A stretch of DNA of 46,643 nucleotides from Segetibacter sp. (GCF_025963695.1 NZ_JAOQAH010000041.1:1-46643); one strand, 5' to 3'; positions 36,430 through 45,482 are shown, counted from the stretch's first letter. Program-made: numbers and translations. Notes: generated by a model not told the origin, from the letters alone.

Positions 36430-36912
36430 ACACGAAGAAGGATAATATTCTTTATTACATCATTAATTTTTGATGGGAATTGGGCTTAGGCGCGATTCTG
36501 ATGTCCCTATTACTTCTGAATTTTGATAAAATTTAGCATATGCACACTGAATAATATGTCCGGTTTCCATTTATATCACTTTTGCTTTCGTTGATATTAA
36601 AACCGGTGCTAAATCGTAAAAATAGAGGGAGAGAATGAAAAGCAACAAGGAGCAATCATTCAAAATATTCTAAAATAATCTTTTGTTATTCGCCTTTTGT
36701 AAGAGCAATTCTCCCTTCCACTCTAAACGCTGCCTTTTTTAAGGTTTTATTCTTATTACAAACAATTTCATATAATCGTAATAATTGCTTCCACTTTTTT
36801 AAGAATCAACTACTTATATAATTGCCTCTTTTTTTTTGCCCCGGAAATAATTGTTAGGCATAATTTCTGTTTTGTCGCTGCTGAATTCAAATAACAACTA
36901 AAAACTTAGAGT
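36430..36912. other. 483-nt AT-rich spacer
   Basis: No ORF, strong hairpin or repeat seen. Near its end TTTG (36835-36838) and TAATTTCT (36861-36868), 22 nt apart, could form an imperfect promoter for the following gene pair. Confidence 0.4.
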
Positions 36913-37812
36913 ATGAAAAACTTGCAACAAGGATTATTAGCAGTTTCTGCGCTATTGCTTAGCAGCGGAGTATTTGCACAGGTAGGATTAGGCGTAACAG
37001 GTAAAGCACAAGGATCGGTTAATACTAATGTAGTTAACCAGGCAGCAACTAAAGCAGCAGCAGCTTCGCAGCAAGCAGCAGCGAAATCCGCATCGGCAGC
37101 ACAAAATGCAACATTACGTGCATCGGCAGCCACACAAAATTCGGTTAACGCAGCTACTTCAACTTCTGCTAATGCAGCTACAAAAGCTGCCACAGGGGTA
37201 AATGGAGCTGTTAACAGTAACGCTACCATACACGCAAATCAGTCGGCACAACAAAGGGCAACCGCGCCCAACGGTGCAGGCTCAACGAATATTAAAGTTC
37301 AGGCAGACGCTACTGCCCCTGCCGGAGTCTTACAATCTGCCACAGGTGTAACAACACAAGCGGCCGGACAAGTTCAGAGTGCCGGTCAACAAACTGGTTC
37401 ATCAGTAAGAGAGCAAGGAAGAGTAAATGGGTCAGCTAATGCGAATCAGAATGCACAAACCAATGCCAATGGAAACAGTGTTTTAAGTGGTTCAGGTAAT
37501 GGTAATATTCAAGCTGAAACAAACGGGCACGAGCGAGTGCAAGCAACTGGTGGCCAGGTAAAAGACAGAACAACAACAACTGTTGACGAGACAAAAGCAG
37601 ACGGAAACCAGGTTAGAGAACGAGCAAAGGCTCATGGGTCAGTAAATGGAAGCGTAAACGCCAGTGCTAACGGAAAGGCAAATGCTGATGATAATAACGT
37701 TTCAAATTCTGGATCGGCTTCTAATCATACCAAAGTAAAAGCAGATAACAATAAGGTAAGGGCAAAAACTACAACAAAGGCGAGTAATCAAACTTCTGTA
37801 ACTCCACAATAA
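36913..37812 (+). CDS. Secreted low-complexity Ala/Asn/Gln/Ser/Thr-rich protein without aromatics
   Basis: 299 residues. A signal peptide (QQGLLAVSALLLSSGVFAQ) is followed by a mature chain of about 278 residues with no Phe, Tyr, Trp, Cys or Met. It is very rich in Ala, Asn, Gln, Ser, Thr and Val, with Gly. The middle has GSVNGSVNASANGKANA-like runs; the last third is more charged (KDRTTTTVDETKADGNQVRERAKAHG, written here as seen in part). It is probably intrinsically disordered and exported. I recognise no family. It is followed after 54 nt by a small barrel gene on the same strand, which may be its partner. Confidence 0.75.
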   Translation: MKNLQQGLLAVSALLLSSGVFAQVGLGVTGKAQGSVNTNVVNQAATKAAAASQQAAAKSASAAQNATLRASAATQNSVNAATSTSANAATKAATGVNGAVNSNATIHANQSAQQRATAPNGAGSTNIKVQADATAPAGVLQSATGVTTQAAGQVQSAGQQTGSSVREQGRVNGSANANQNAQTNANGNSVLSGSGNGNIQAETNGHERVQATGGQVKDRTTTTVDETKADGNQVRERAKAHGSVNGSVNASANGKANADDNNVSNSGSASNHTKVKADNNKVRAKTTTKASNQTSVTPQ

Positions 37813-37866
37813 ATTCTGATTTCAATTGTCAGAGACAGAAACTATAATTTTTAGAAAGGATATATT

Positions 37867-38706
37867 ATGAAAGTCAGGAACGTAGTTTTAGCTTTAATGG
37901 TTAGCGTACCTTTTTTGGGGATCGCCCAAAATGATACAAGTGCACCGAAAAAAAATGTTTTTACGGCTGGAATTAATTACCAATCGTCGTTGCACTATTT
38001 CGGTCGTACCGATAGTTTAAGAAGTAGTGGTGTATTTCCAACAATCGGCTTTCAGCTTAAGGAGGGGTTTTACGTTAACTCAAATTTTATTTTTGTAAAT
38101 AACAAGGCTTCTTCTTTAGGCTATAATGGAACTATTTTAGAAGGGGGGCTTAGATTTCCGGAAACAAAGAATTTCTCCGGAAATATTTTCTATACCCAAT
38201 TTTTGTATAAAGACAAAAGTCAGTTGGTGCAATCTTCCATCAAATCACAGACAGGCATCAACCTTGTCTACAATAATAAAATTGCAAATGTGACTGTAGG
38301 TGGTGACGCAAAGTTTAGTGACAAAACAGATTTTGGAGCTACTGCAGGATTGGATCATTTATTCCTTTATTTAATTCCAAATTCTAAAAATGCTATAGCA
38401 GTTAACCCATCTGTTTATGTCAATACAGGCACTCAAAATTTTACTAATACGTACTATAAAAAGCAGAATGTGCTGGGTTTACCAATAGGAAGCCAGCAAC
38501 AGGTAACGGAGACTTCAACGAAGTTCAATATTCTATCGTATGAGTTTTCAGCTCCGATTGTTTTTGTAGCAGGAAAGTTTAATGCATCCATCACCCCTTC
38601 ATATGTACTACCACAAAATCTTGTTAGAGTAGCAAACAGACCAGACCTTTCAGAAAACGGGAGAAATATGTTTTATGTCTCGGCGGGTTTGGGCGTAAGG
38701 CTTTAA
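37867..38706 (+). CDS. Small outer-membrane beta-barrel protein
   Basis: 279 residues. Signal peptide MKVRNVVLALMVSVPFLGIAQ, then about ten to twelve amphipathic strands (KNVFTAGINYQSSLHYFG, FYVNSNFIFVNNKASS, INLVYNNKIANVTVGGD) and a final strand MFYVSAGLGVRL. This fits an outer-membrane barrel of the OmpW/porin-like size class, but the exact family is unclear. A good RBS (AGAAAGGA) precedes the ATG. Co-directional and close to the low-complexity protein gene; a functional pair is inferred from position only. A strong terminator follows. Confidence 0.8.
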   Translation: MKVRNVVLALMVSVPFLGIAQNDTSAPKKNVFTAGINYQSSLHYFGRTDSLRSSGVFPTIGFQLKEGFYVNSNFIFVNNKASSLGYNGTILEGGLRFPETKNFSGNIFYTQFLYKDKSQLVQSSIKSQTGINLVYNNKIANVTVGGDAKFSDKTDFGATAGLDHLFLYLIPNSKNAIAVNPSVYVNTGTQNFTNTYYKKQNVLGLPIGSQQQVTETSTKFNILSYEFSAPIVFVAGKFNASITPSYVLPQNLVRVANRPDLSENGRNMFYVSAGLGVRL

Positions 38707-38723
38707 CAATTTTATTAGCAAAT

Positions 38724-38761
38724 AAAAGAGGCGCCTCAAAATTAATTGAGGCGCCTCTTTT
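38724..38761. terminator. Bidirectional terminator between barrel gene and atpA
   Basis: A perfect 16-bp stem AAAAGAGGCGCCTCAA / TTGAGGCGCCTCTTTT with a 6-nt loop and A/T flanks on both sides. It lies 17 nt after the barrel gene and 20 nt beyond the atpA stop codon. Confidence 0.9.
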
Positions 38762-38781
38762 TTATATCCTTTGAAATTTAC

Positions 38782-40386
38782 CTATTTGTAAGTCGGTATT
38801 ATACTTTTTGCCAGGTCAGTCATTTTATTGATTCCTTCCTGCGGCAAGTTTCCCTTTTTAAATTCAACCAATAATTCCGGCATCTTGTTCTCTAACTCTG
38901 TTAGAAAATGTTCTTCGAATTGCTTGATTTTTTTTACAGGCACGTCTCTTAATAAACCTTGAGTACCTAAGTAAATAATAGCTACCTGCTTTTCAACCGG
39001 AACGGGTGCATATTGCAACTGCTTTAAGATTTCCACATTACGTGCGCCTTTGTCAAGTACCGCCTTGGTAGCGGGGTCAAGGTCACCACCAAATTTAGAG
39101 AAAGCTTCCATCTCACGATAAAGGGCCTGGTCAAGTTTCAATGTACCAGATACTTTTTTCATCGATTTAATCTGCGCATTACCCCCCACACGGCTAACAG
39201 AGATACCTACGTTGATTGCAGGACGAATACCGGCATTAAACAGGTTACCTTCAAGGAAGATCTGCCCGTCGGTAATAGAGATCACGTTTGTTGGAATGTA
39301 GGCAGACACATCACCCGCTTGCGTTTCAATAATTGGTAAAGCAGTCAGCGAACCCCCACCTTTTACCAAATGACGAATACTTTGTGGAAGATCATTCATC
39401 TTAGCAGCAATTTCATCCTTTGAAATCACTTTTGCAGCTCTTTCCAACAAACGGCTATGAAGATAAAATACATCACCGGGATATGCTTCACGTCCGGGAG
39501 GTCTTCTTAACAACAAAGACACTTCACGGTATGCCACGGCCTGCTTCGACAAATCATCAAAAATAATCAGAGCTGCACGACCAGTATCTCTAAAAAACTC
39601 GCCCAATGCAGCACCGGCAAACGGAGCATAGAACTGTTGAGGAGCCGGGTCACTTGCAGAGGCAGCTACAATAGTCGTGTAAACCATTGCTCCATGCTCT
39701 TCCAAAGTTTTCATTACTCCCGCAATCGTACTTGCCTTTTGGCCGATTGCAACATAAATACAATAAACAGGTTTACCCGCTTCGTAAAACTCTTTCTGAT
39801 TAATGATGGTATCAATACAAATAGCTGATTTACCAGTCTGGCGGTCTCCGATAACCAGCTCACGCTGACCACGACCAATAGGGATCATGGCATCAATTGC
39901 TTTAATACCAGTTTGTAACGGTTCTTTTACCGGCTCCCTGAAGATTACCCCTGGCGCTTTACGCTCCAAAGGCATTTCGTATAAAGTGCCTGTTATCGGA
40001 CCTTTACCATCTATCGGTTCACCAAGCATATTTATTACACGTCCGGCCATACCGTCGCCTACTTTGATAGATGCAATCTGACCTGTACGACGCACAGTTG
40101 AACCTTCTTTTACTTCATCCTGGTCACCCATCAATACCACACCCACATTATCTTCTTCCAGGTTTAGTGCAATGGCTTTTACGCCACTTTCAAACTCAAC
40201 CAGTTCTCCACTTCTAACCTTATTTAATCCGTATATCCGGGCAATGCCGTCACCTACCTGCAACACGGTGCCCACTTCTTCTAGATCAACAGAAGTATTA
40301 AAGCTGCTCAACTGCTGCCTTAATATTGCTGATATTTCATCTGGCTTAATTTCAACCATATTACTATCGTTTTGCCCCTCACTCAT
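38782..40386 (-). CDS. atpA: F1Fo ATP synthase subunit alpha
   Basis: 534 residues; MVEIKPDE nine residues in (40359) is a likely alternative start. Walker [26 protein letters not shown] and [21 protein letters not shown] identify the alpha subunit. It is a non-catalytic nucleotide-binding subunit of the F1 head on the cytoplasmic side. It is the last gene of the operon here: a terminator follows and no atpG lies downstream. The 179-nt gap to atpH carries a dispersed repeat, which is unusual within an ATP synthase operon. Confidence 0.97.
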   Translation of the reverse strand: MSEGQNDSNMVEIKPDEISAILRQQLSSFNTSVDLEEVGTVLQVGDGIARIYGLNKVRSGELVEFESGVKAIALNLEEDNVGVVLMGDQDEVKEGSTVRRTGQIASIKVGDGMAGRVINMLGEPIDGKGPITGTLYEMPLERKAPGVIFREPVKEPLQTGIKAIDAMIPIGRGQRELVIGDRQTGKSAICIDTIINQKEFYEAGKPVYCIYVAIGQKASTIAGVMKTLEEHGAMVYTTIVAASASDPAPQQFYAPFAGAALGEFFRDTGRAALIIFDDLSKQAVAYREVSLLLRRPPGREAYPGDVFYLHSRLLERAAKVISKDEIAAKMNDLPQSIRHLVKGGGSLTALPIIETQAGDVSAYIPTNVISITDGQIFLEGNLFNAGIRPAINVGISVSRVGGNAQIKSMKKVSGTLKLDQALYREMEAFSKFGGDLDPATKAVLDKGARNVEILKQLQYAPVPVEKQVAIIYLGTQGLLRDVPVKKIKQFEEHFLTELENKMPELLVEFKKGNLPQEGINKMTDLAKSIIPTYK

Positions 40387-40440
40387 AAAGAGATCGGGAA
40401 TTTAGAAAATTATTTTGTTCTTAACTTTTTGTTGTTTGTT

Positions 40441-40467
40441 CATCATCCTTGCGTCGCACTCTTGTAC
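40441..40467 (-). repeat. Dispersed short repeat, copy B, inside the atp operon
   Basis: On the minus strand it reads GTACAAGAGTGCGACGCAA then GGATGATG. The first 19 nt equal copy A at 23009-23036. It sits in the atpH-atpA spacer, so it is transcribed within the mRNA. Confidence 0.7.
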
Positions 40468-40565
40468 TGTAAACCAGTATTGTCGAAGAGCTGCATTGTT
40501 TAATGGTTCTAATACAACCTGCTGTAGAAAGCAACAACTAAACAGTAACACAATTAAACCATTCA

Positions 40566-41129
40566 CTACCTAATCTGCTGCACATACATATTCTTATCAA
40601 ACTGCTTTTTAATGTCTCTCAACTCGCGTTGTATACTTGCATCAACAAGGTTATTATTAAATTCAAGAATAAACCCTCCAATCAAATCTTCGTTCACTAC
40701 TGATTCCAGTTCTATTCTTTCGATAGGAGTCTGTGTTTTAATTTTACTTATAATCTCGCTTTTTACCTCGTCGCTTAAGGGAGCCGCCGTGGTTAACCTT
40801 ATCTTATTTATACCCTTAATAACGTTGTATTGATCTATAAAGGCATCAACAATTTCGGGCAGGTAAAATTCCCTGTTTTTATTTATAAGTAGCTGATTAA
40901 AAGCAGCCGTTAACACACTTATTTTTCCGGTTGTTACTGCAGTTAAAGCATGGCTCTTTTTATCAATTGGAATAACAGGACTCTTAAGCAATGCGACAAA
41001 AGGTCTGCTTGCTTTACAAACCGCCTTAAGATACTGCATATCGTTGTATACAGCTTCCAACTCATTTCTTTCAGTTGAAAGGTCAATAAGACTTTTTGCG
41101 TACCGGCCAGCTAAACGTGGATTAAGCAT
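40566..41129 (-). CDS. atpH: F1Fo ATP synthase subunit delta
   Basis: 187 residues from ATG 41129: LNPRLAGRYAKSLIDLSTE is the classic delta-subunit start. The frame can be opened from a TTG at 41165, but that stretch is the arm of a 24-bp hairpin and is not coding. The C-terminal NEDLIGGFILEFNNNLVDASIQRELRDIKKQ is fully conserved. It links the peripheral stalk (subunit b) to the top of F1. Position between atpF and atpA is standard. Confidence 0.95.
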   Translation of the reverse strand: MLNPRLAGRYAKSLIDLSTERNELEAVYNDMQYLKAVCKASRPFVALLKSPVIPIDKKSHALTAVTTGKISVLTAAFNQLLINKNREFYLPEIVDAFIDQYNVIKGINKIRLTTAAPLSDEVKSEIISKIKTQTPIERIELESVVNEDLIGGFILEFNNNLVDASIQRELRDIKKQFDKNMYVQQIR

Positions 41130-41143
41130 ATTGTTGTAAGCTT

Positions 41144-41196
41144 TAGCTATTGCTGTCAGCTGCAAGCTTTTCGCTTGCAGCTGACAGCAATAGCTA
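41144..41196. other. 24-bp perfect hairpin between atpF and atpH
   Basis: The arms at 41144-41167 and 41173-41196 are exact reverse complements around a 5-nt loop. In the sense (minus) direction no U-run follows, so it is more likely an mRNA stability or processing element than a terminator. On the plus strand it is followed by seven T and would end antisense transcription. Confidence 0.8.
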
Positions 41197-41201
41197 TTTT
41201 T

Positions 41202-41696
41202 TTAATTAAGTTTTACGGCTTCTGCCTGTTGTCTGATAAACCCTTCCTGCTCTGTTCTGTTTGCTAATTCACGGCGCAACACTTTTTCACTCACCTCTAT
41301 CACAAGTTTGCCCACCTGGTTCTTAACATCAATAAGAGCAGCATTTTTTTGTTGTTGAATAGCTACCTGAGCTTCGGCTAATATGCGGTCATACTCTACT
41401 CTTGCCTTTTCTTTTGCTTCACTAATCATCTTAGTGCCTGTTTCCTTTGCTTCCTTAATCATGATAGCTCTTTCCTCACGGGCTTGAGCCAGTAACACTT
41501 CATTTTCACTTTTCATTAAGGCCATTTCTGCTTTCATATCGGCAGCAGAAGAGATAGCTGATGCAATGCTCGTTTCTCTTTCTTTCAGAGAGGTTAAAAT
41601 AGGTTTCCATGCAAACTTTCTTAAAACAAACAAAACGATCAAAAAGGCAATGAAAGTCCAAAAAATTAACCCTATTCCCGGTGACAACAGTTCCAT
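41202..41696 (-). CDS. atpF: F1Fo ATP synthase subunit b
   Basis: 164 residues. One N-terminal membrane segment (GIGLIFWTFIAFLIVLFVL, residues 7-25) is followed by FAWKPILTSLKERE and a long charged helix, the dimeric peripheral stalk, ending EGFIRQQAEAVKLN. The start has an unusually strong SD (GGAGGG, 41704-41709). It holds the stator against F1 via the delta subunit. The operon position is standard. Confidence 0.95.
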   Translation of the reverse strand: MELLSPGIGLIFWTFIAFLIVLFVLRKFAWKPILTSLKERETSIASAISSAADMKAEMALMKSENEVLLAQAREERAIMIKEAKETGTKMISEAKEKARVEYDRILAEAQVAIQQQKNAALIDVKNQVGKLVIEVSEKVLRRELANRTEQEGFIRQQAEAVKLN

Positions 41697-41703
41697 ATAG
41701 TGA

Positions 41704-41709
41704 CCCTCC
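41704..41709 (-). promoter_or_regulatory. Strong Shine-Dalgarno for atpF
   Basis: GGAGGG on the minus strand ends 7 nt before the atpF ATG. It lies beside a short palindrome CTCCC/GGGAG (41712-41725). Such strong SDs are rare elsewhere in this window. Confidence 0.6.
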
Positions 41710-41791
41710 AGCTCCCTAAAGGGAGAGTTTTTTTAAAAACCTTTAAATAATTTTTTTCTATTAATCCCCATCTGTGGATTTGCTGGTTAAA

Positions 41792-41826
41792 TACTGCATC
41801 CTCCGCCCTGTGCTTTAGATGCAGTA
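41792..41826. other. Hairpin in the atpE-atpF spacer
   Basis: A perfect 9-bp stem TACTGCATC / GATGCAGTA encloses a 17-nt loop. It is in the 205-nt spacer after the c-subunit gene and may help give atpE mRNA a different abundance from downstream genes. Confidence 0.5.
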
Positions 41827-41901
41827 AATACTTTTGTGCACTGAATTAATATCCGCTCATCTTCTTCCTCCGCTCCTTGCGGGGCGAGGCCGGGTGAGGG
41901 T

Positions 41902-42186
<285 letters not shown>

Positions 42187-42201
42187 TTATGAATAAAAAA
42201 T

Positions 42202-43356
42202 TTATAAAGCGTATTCTTTTTCTTGGTGATCATGGGTTGGATGAGGATCATGTGGATGCTCGTTATGATCTGCATGTCCCGTTTCAAAAGCCTGTCCAAT
42301 AAATACTGCCGTTAAGTTAGTAAATATAAAAGCTTGGATAAATGCAACAAGAAGCTCAATGAAATAAATGAAAACAGTAAAGGCAATTGATAGTGGCGAA
42401 AAGCCAAGCCCGGCAACAGTATTCATTGCGCCAAATATAAATATGAGTGCAATGAAACAAATGATTACGATATGACCCGCTACCATATTAGCAAAAAGAC
42501 GTATCATTAAGGCAATAGGCTTAATAAAAATCCCTGCAAATTCTACCGGTATTAAAATAACTTTTACAAAAAGGGGAACTCCGGGAGGCCAGAATATGTG
42601 ACCCCAGAAATGCTTGTTAGTACTAAAGAGAATAACAAGCATTGATATAAAGGCAAGAACCAAAGTAAAGGCTATATTACCAGTGACATTAGCAGAGCCG
42701 GGTATTAATCCAACCAGATTGTTAATCAATATAAAGAAGAAAACACTAAGCAGGTAAGGCATATACTTTTCGTATTTGCTTCCCAAATTTGGTTTACCTA
42801 CTTCGTCTCTAACAAAAGTAATGACAGGCTCTACAGCATTTTGAAAACCAGAAGGTGCTTTGGTTGTACCATTAATTCTGTACTTTTTAGCAACATTCGT
42901 CATAACCAATATCAAAAGAAGAACTGCTAGAAACATCTGCACCACATTTCGCGTCAGCGACAAATCTAACACACTAGCCGATTCGTCTATATTTCCACTC
43001 TCATCTACGGGTAGAATTTTATCGTTTACCATTTTATAGCCATTGTACTGCGCTTGGCCATGTTCAAACCGGGAAGACATAAAGGCATCAAAACCTCTTT
43101 GGGGAGAATATAAAATTATAGGCAATGGAATAGAAACAGGATGTCCCCCTATTTCCGCCAAATGAAACTCGTGGTTGTCGAGCACGTGTTCCATAATTAT
43201 CTTAGCTGCATCCATCTTTTCCTCATGATGTACAGTAGTACCTTTTTCTGTAATCTCAGCTCCATGTTGGCTAAAAGCCGTATTAGAGAATAATGATATA
43301 GAAAGACTGAAAACCGCCACCAGAAAAGAGTTCACGCATTTTGCTGACATACCCAT
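42202..43356 (-). CDS. atpB: F1Fo ATP synthase subunit a
   Basis: 384 residues, longer than the E. coli protein. There is a cleavable-looking signal (LVAVFSLSISLFSNTAFSQ), a periplasmic N-terminal domain to about residue 125, then the usual membrane helices. The essential Arg is in IALMIRLFANMVAGH. The C-terminus is His-rich (HADHNEHPHDPHPTHDHQ), possibly metal-binding but probably just a lineage tail. The N-terminal extension is typical of Bacteroidota. It is the first gene of the operon, with a consensus -7 box 14 nt upstream of the start. An ATG two codons in is an alternative start. Confidence 0.95.
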   Translation of the reverse strand: MGMSAKCVNSFLVAVFSLSISLFSNTAFSQHGAEITEKGTTVHHEEKMDAAKIIMEHVLDNHEFHLAEIGGHPVSIPLPIILYSPQRGFDAFMSSRFEHGQAQYNGYKMVNDKILPVDESGNIDESASVLDLSLTRNVVQMFLAVLLLILVMTNVAKKYRINGTTKAPSGFQNAVEPVITFVRDEVGKPNLGSKYEKYMPYLLSVFFFILINNLVGLIPGSANVTGNIAFTLVLAFISMLVILFSTNKHFWGHIFWPPGVPLFVKVILIPVEFAGIFIKPIALMIRLFANMVAGHIVIICFIALIFIFGAMNTVAGLGFSPLSIAFTVFIYFIELLVAFIQAFIFTNLTAVFIGQAFETGHADHNEHPHDPHPTHDHQEKEYAL

Positions 43357-43369
43357 CCTAAATTTTGCG

Positions 43370-43377
43370 CAAAGATA
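43370..43377 (-). promoter_or_regulatory. Candidate -7 box of the ATP synthase operon
   Basis: TATCTTTG on the minus strand matches TAnnTTTG exactly, with a T-rich region about 20 nt upstream. It would give a very short atpB leader of about 7-13 nt. Confidence 0.5.
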
Positions 43378-43427
43378 GGGGTAAGAGAAAGAAAAACGGA
43401 AAATGAAAGAGGGAAAAATGCGGGATA

Positions 43428-43733
43428 TTACAACTTGTTTTGATCTTTAAGAAGCTTTTTTATTTTCTCCAAATAAATATCATCAACCTGGTCTTTACGC
43501 CGGTTTGCTGCTTTTTTGTTTGAAATTAATTGGTTGATTTGAAGAAAACGGACGGAAACATTATTTAGTTTCTTCTATTTTCGACAGTGTCCTTTAACCA
43601 TAAATCCCAGGTCATTCGGTTGATCGGTTGTGTTCATAAGAACGTATAGCTAATCCACCTACCATTATATATCTTACATATTCTGTTTAAGCTTTTCCCA
43701 AAACCTTAATAATGCTTCGTCAAGAACATCCAT
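43428..43733 (-). pseudogene. Nucleotidyltransferase (AbiEii/DUF6036-like) remnant with internal deletion
   Basis: ATG 43733 starts MDVLDEALLRFWEKLKQNM and stops. The next frame gives VRYIMVGGLAIRSYEHNRSTE, the helix-turn and GG strand of the nucleotidyltransferase fold. Fragments DLGFMVK follow in yet another frame. The end FLQINQLISNKKAANRRKDQ and VDDIYLEKIKKLLKDQ, stop at 43428, matches the C-terminus of the same family (QLIxNKKATNRPKDQxD). Between them the middle third is missing, so this is a deletion plus frameshifts. Relatives are toxins or partners in toxin-antitoxin and abortive infection modules. The family call rests on my reading of these motifs. Confidence 0.65.
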
Positions 43734-43735
43734 AT

Positions 43736-43938
43736 CTATTGAGTAGGAGGGGTAAGGAAGATAGCTTTATTTAGTGTTGCATTTCTGCGGATCATTTTTG
43801 TAAATAGCTGAAATTTCTAATGTCGATACGAAGAGCATCGTGTAATAATTTATCTTCCTCGGACTTATAAACGAAACCGGTATATGAAACAGGTGGCTCG
43901 TTAACCTGATTTGTACTATCGTTGTCATTATTTTTCAT
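43736..43938 (-). pseudogene. Small partner gene of the nucleotidyltransferase, frameshifted
   Basis: ATG 43938 reads MKNNDNDSTNQVNEPP and VSYTGFVYKSEEDKLLHDAL, then IDIRNFSYLQK and stop at 43792. Changing frame just before the stop gives LFTKMIRRNATLNKAI and a stop at 43736, 2 nt before the nucleotidyltransferase start. Small proteins ending in a similar LFTxMLRxNAxFKKA motif commonly precede such nucleotidyltransferase genes in this phylum, as I recall. So this looks like a broken two-gene module. Confidence 0.5.
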
Positions 43939-43999
43939 ACGATCACTTTAGCCTTTATACCGTCACTACTGAAATTGATAATTTAAACGGAGAGAGTAG

Positions 44000-44452
44000 T
44001 TATAACCGCAGCATCTCTATATGCGGAATGTCATCTTCAAGGTACATGTCGCTTATTTGCTTAAAACCAAAAGCCTGGTAAAATTCTTTTAGGTATAACT
44101 GAGCTCCTATTTGAATGGATTGTTTTCCGAAAAGTCGGTCACATTCTTCAATAGCTTTTGTCATCAGAGATTTTCCAAAACCGGCCTTTCGATGATCAGG
44201 TGAAGTAATGACTCGTCCAATAGAGATGTGTGAATAAGAAACACCTGCAGGAACAAGCCGTGCATAAGCAGCAATTTTGTTATTTGTAGTCAGGCCACTT
44301 AAATGATAACAGACTTGATCCTTATCATCGGCGTCTTGAAAAACACAGTTTTGTTCAACCACAAATACTTCATTGCGAAGTCTTATAATAGCGTACAACT
44401 CATGTGGGGTTAATTCAACAAAAGGCTTACATACCCATGTTAGCTCGAGCAT
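44000..44452 (-). CDS. GNAT-family N-acetyltransferase, ElaA-like
   Basis: 150 residues from ATG 44452, which overlaps the stop of the upstream esterase gene (TAATG), so the two are translationally coupled. The motifs ELTPHELYAIIRLRNEVFVVEQNC, ISIGRVITSPDHRKAGFGKSLM (acetyl-CoA loop) and GAQLYLKEFYQAFGFKQIS are those of ElaA. The frame runs on to 44521, but that part lies over the esterase gene. It is cytoplasmic; the acceptor substrate is unknown. Confidence 0.9.
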   Translation of the reverse strand: MLELTWVCKPFVELTPHELYAIIRLRNEVFVVEQNCVFQDADDKDQVCYHLSGLTTNNKIAAYARLVPAGVSYSHISIGRVITSPDHRKAGFGKSLMTKAIEECDRLFGKQSIQIGAQLYLKEFYQAFGFKQISDMYLEDDIPHIEMLRL

Positions 44453-45330
44453 TAATTGACGTTTTCCTTTATAAATTGAATAGTCTTTGCATATGTATCC
44501 AACAGATTTTTGCCATACCAACCATGTCCTTCTGCTGCATAAGCGGTCATTTCAACTTTTACATTATTTGCAAGCAATTTAGCCTTCAGGGCATTTGACT
44601 GAGAAATGGGAACGATCATATCATTGGTACCGTGAAAGATACACGTGGGAACTGTTTGTGCATTTACAAAGTTAACAGGGCTTGCCTGCTGGTAAAGACT
44701 CGCATCGGACGCAGCACTTTTACCTAACAAGCTGGTTAGGATATACCGAACTTGTTGAGGAACGGGATGATTGTTATAGAGATCTTTCAAATCTGTCGGT
44801 CCAAACAAATCAACCACGGCTTTGATTTTCCCTTCGCTATTATTTTTATATGCGTGTAGCAAGGCAAGATGCGCTCCCGCACTGGCTCCTACCAAACAAA
44901 TTTTATTTGCATTTATTTTGTACTCTTCCGCTTTACTCTCAATAAAGTTCAATACGCTTTTTATGTCAGTTATTTGGTCCGAAAGTCCATCTGCACTGTT
45001 ATTAACCAAACGATAGTTCGTATTAAATATAGCATAACCCTGAAGCTTTGGATGGATGGCTGCAATAGCTTCATTAAACTCACTTTTGTCACCACCAATC
45101 CAGCTTCCGCCGTGTATAAAGAGTAGCACTTTTGTATTGGATGTATCTCTGTTTGCCGGTAAATAAACATCTAACTTTTGCGCTGTATCACTTCCGTAAG
45201 AAACATTTTTCATATCTAGTTCCATCACCGCTGTATCTTTTGTTTCGCCCGTTTTATTTCCTTTGTTGCAAGAGGTAACTGCCGAAGAAAAAAACAGCCC
45301 AATGAGCACAGTTATAGCAGCGAAATTCAT
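44452..45330 (-). CDS. Alpha/beta-hydrolase lipoprotein (esterase, BD-FAE-like)
   Basis: 292 residues. The lipoprotein signal ends AVTSC with the lipidated Cys at residue 21. The hydrolase domain shows oxyanion motif FIHGGSW, nucleophile GASAGAHLALL, acid in GTNDMIVP and base in EGHGW, a full Ser-Asp-His triad. It is probably an envelope-attached carboxylesterase acting on acylated substrates such as feruloyl or acetyl esters. It is coupled to the acetyltransferase gene downstream. A consensus -7 box is at 45357-45364. Confidence 0.9.
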   Translation of the reverse strand: MNFAAITVLIGLFFSSAVTSCNKGNKTGETKDTAVMELDMKNVSYGSDTAQKLDVYLPANRDTSNTKVLLFIHGGSWIGGDKSEFNEAIAAIHPKLQGYAIFNTNYRLVNNSADGLSDQITDIKSVLNFIESKAEEYKINANKICLVGASAGAHLALLHAYKNNSEGKIKAVVDLFGPTDLKDLYNNHPVPQQVRYILTSLLGKSAASDASLYQQASPVNFVNAQTVPTCIFHGTNDMIVPISQSNALKAKLLANNVKVEMTAYAAEGHGWYGKNLLDTYAKTIQFIKENVN

Positions 45331-45356
45331 TTTTTATTTTTTTTGCCTGGGAGCGG

Positions 45357-45364
45357 CAAAAGTA
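45357..45364 (-). promoter_or_regulatory. Candidate -7 box for the esterase gene
   Basis: TACTTTTG on the minus strand matches TAnnTTTG exactly, 27 nt before the ATG. The -33 element is not obvious. Confidence 0.45.
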
Positions 45365-45427
45365 CTGCCAAAACCAGGGCTTTTTCCTGCGACAAAGAAC
45401 TATAGATGTTAAAGTATGATAAACAAA

Positions 45428-45469
45428 AAAGAGGGGAATGCAGATAATTGAAACTGCATTCCCCTCTTT
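45428..45469 (-). terminator. Terminator after the M28 peptidase
   Basis: A perfect 16-bp stem AAAGAGGGGAATGCAG / CTGCATTCCCCTCTTT with a 10-nt loop. On the minus strand it runs into TTTTTTGTTT, 14 nt after the peptidase stop. Confidence 0.88.
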
Positions 45470-45482
45470 AAAAATTCCTCTT

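Noticed and set aside
36913..37812. Tandem-repeat or CRISPR-like array in the low-complexity region
   Set aside because: The low complexity is at amino-acid level in a single frame; no regular direct repeats with spacers are present.
41130..41165. TTG-started extension of atpH
   Set aside because: It is formed by one arm of the intercistronic hairpin; the conserved LNPRLAGRYAKSL start is downstream.
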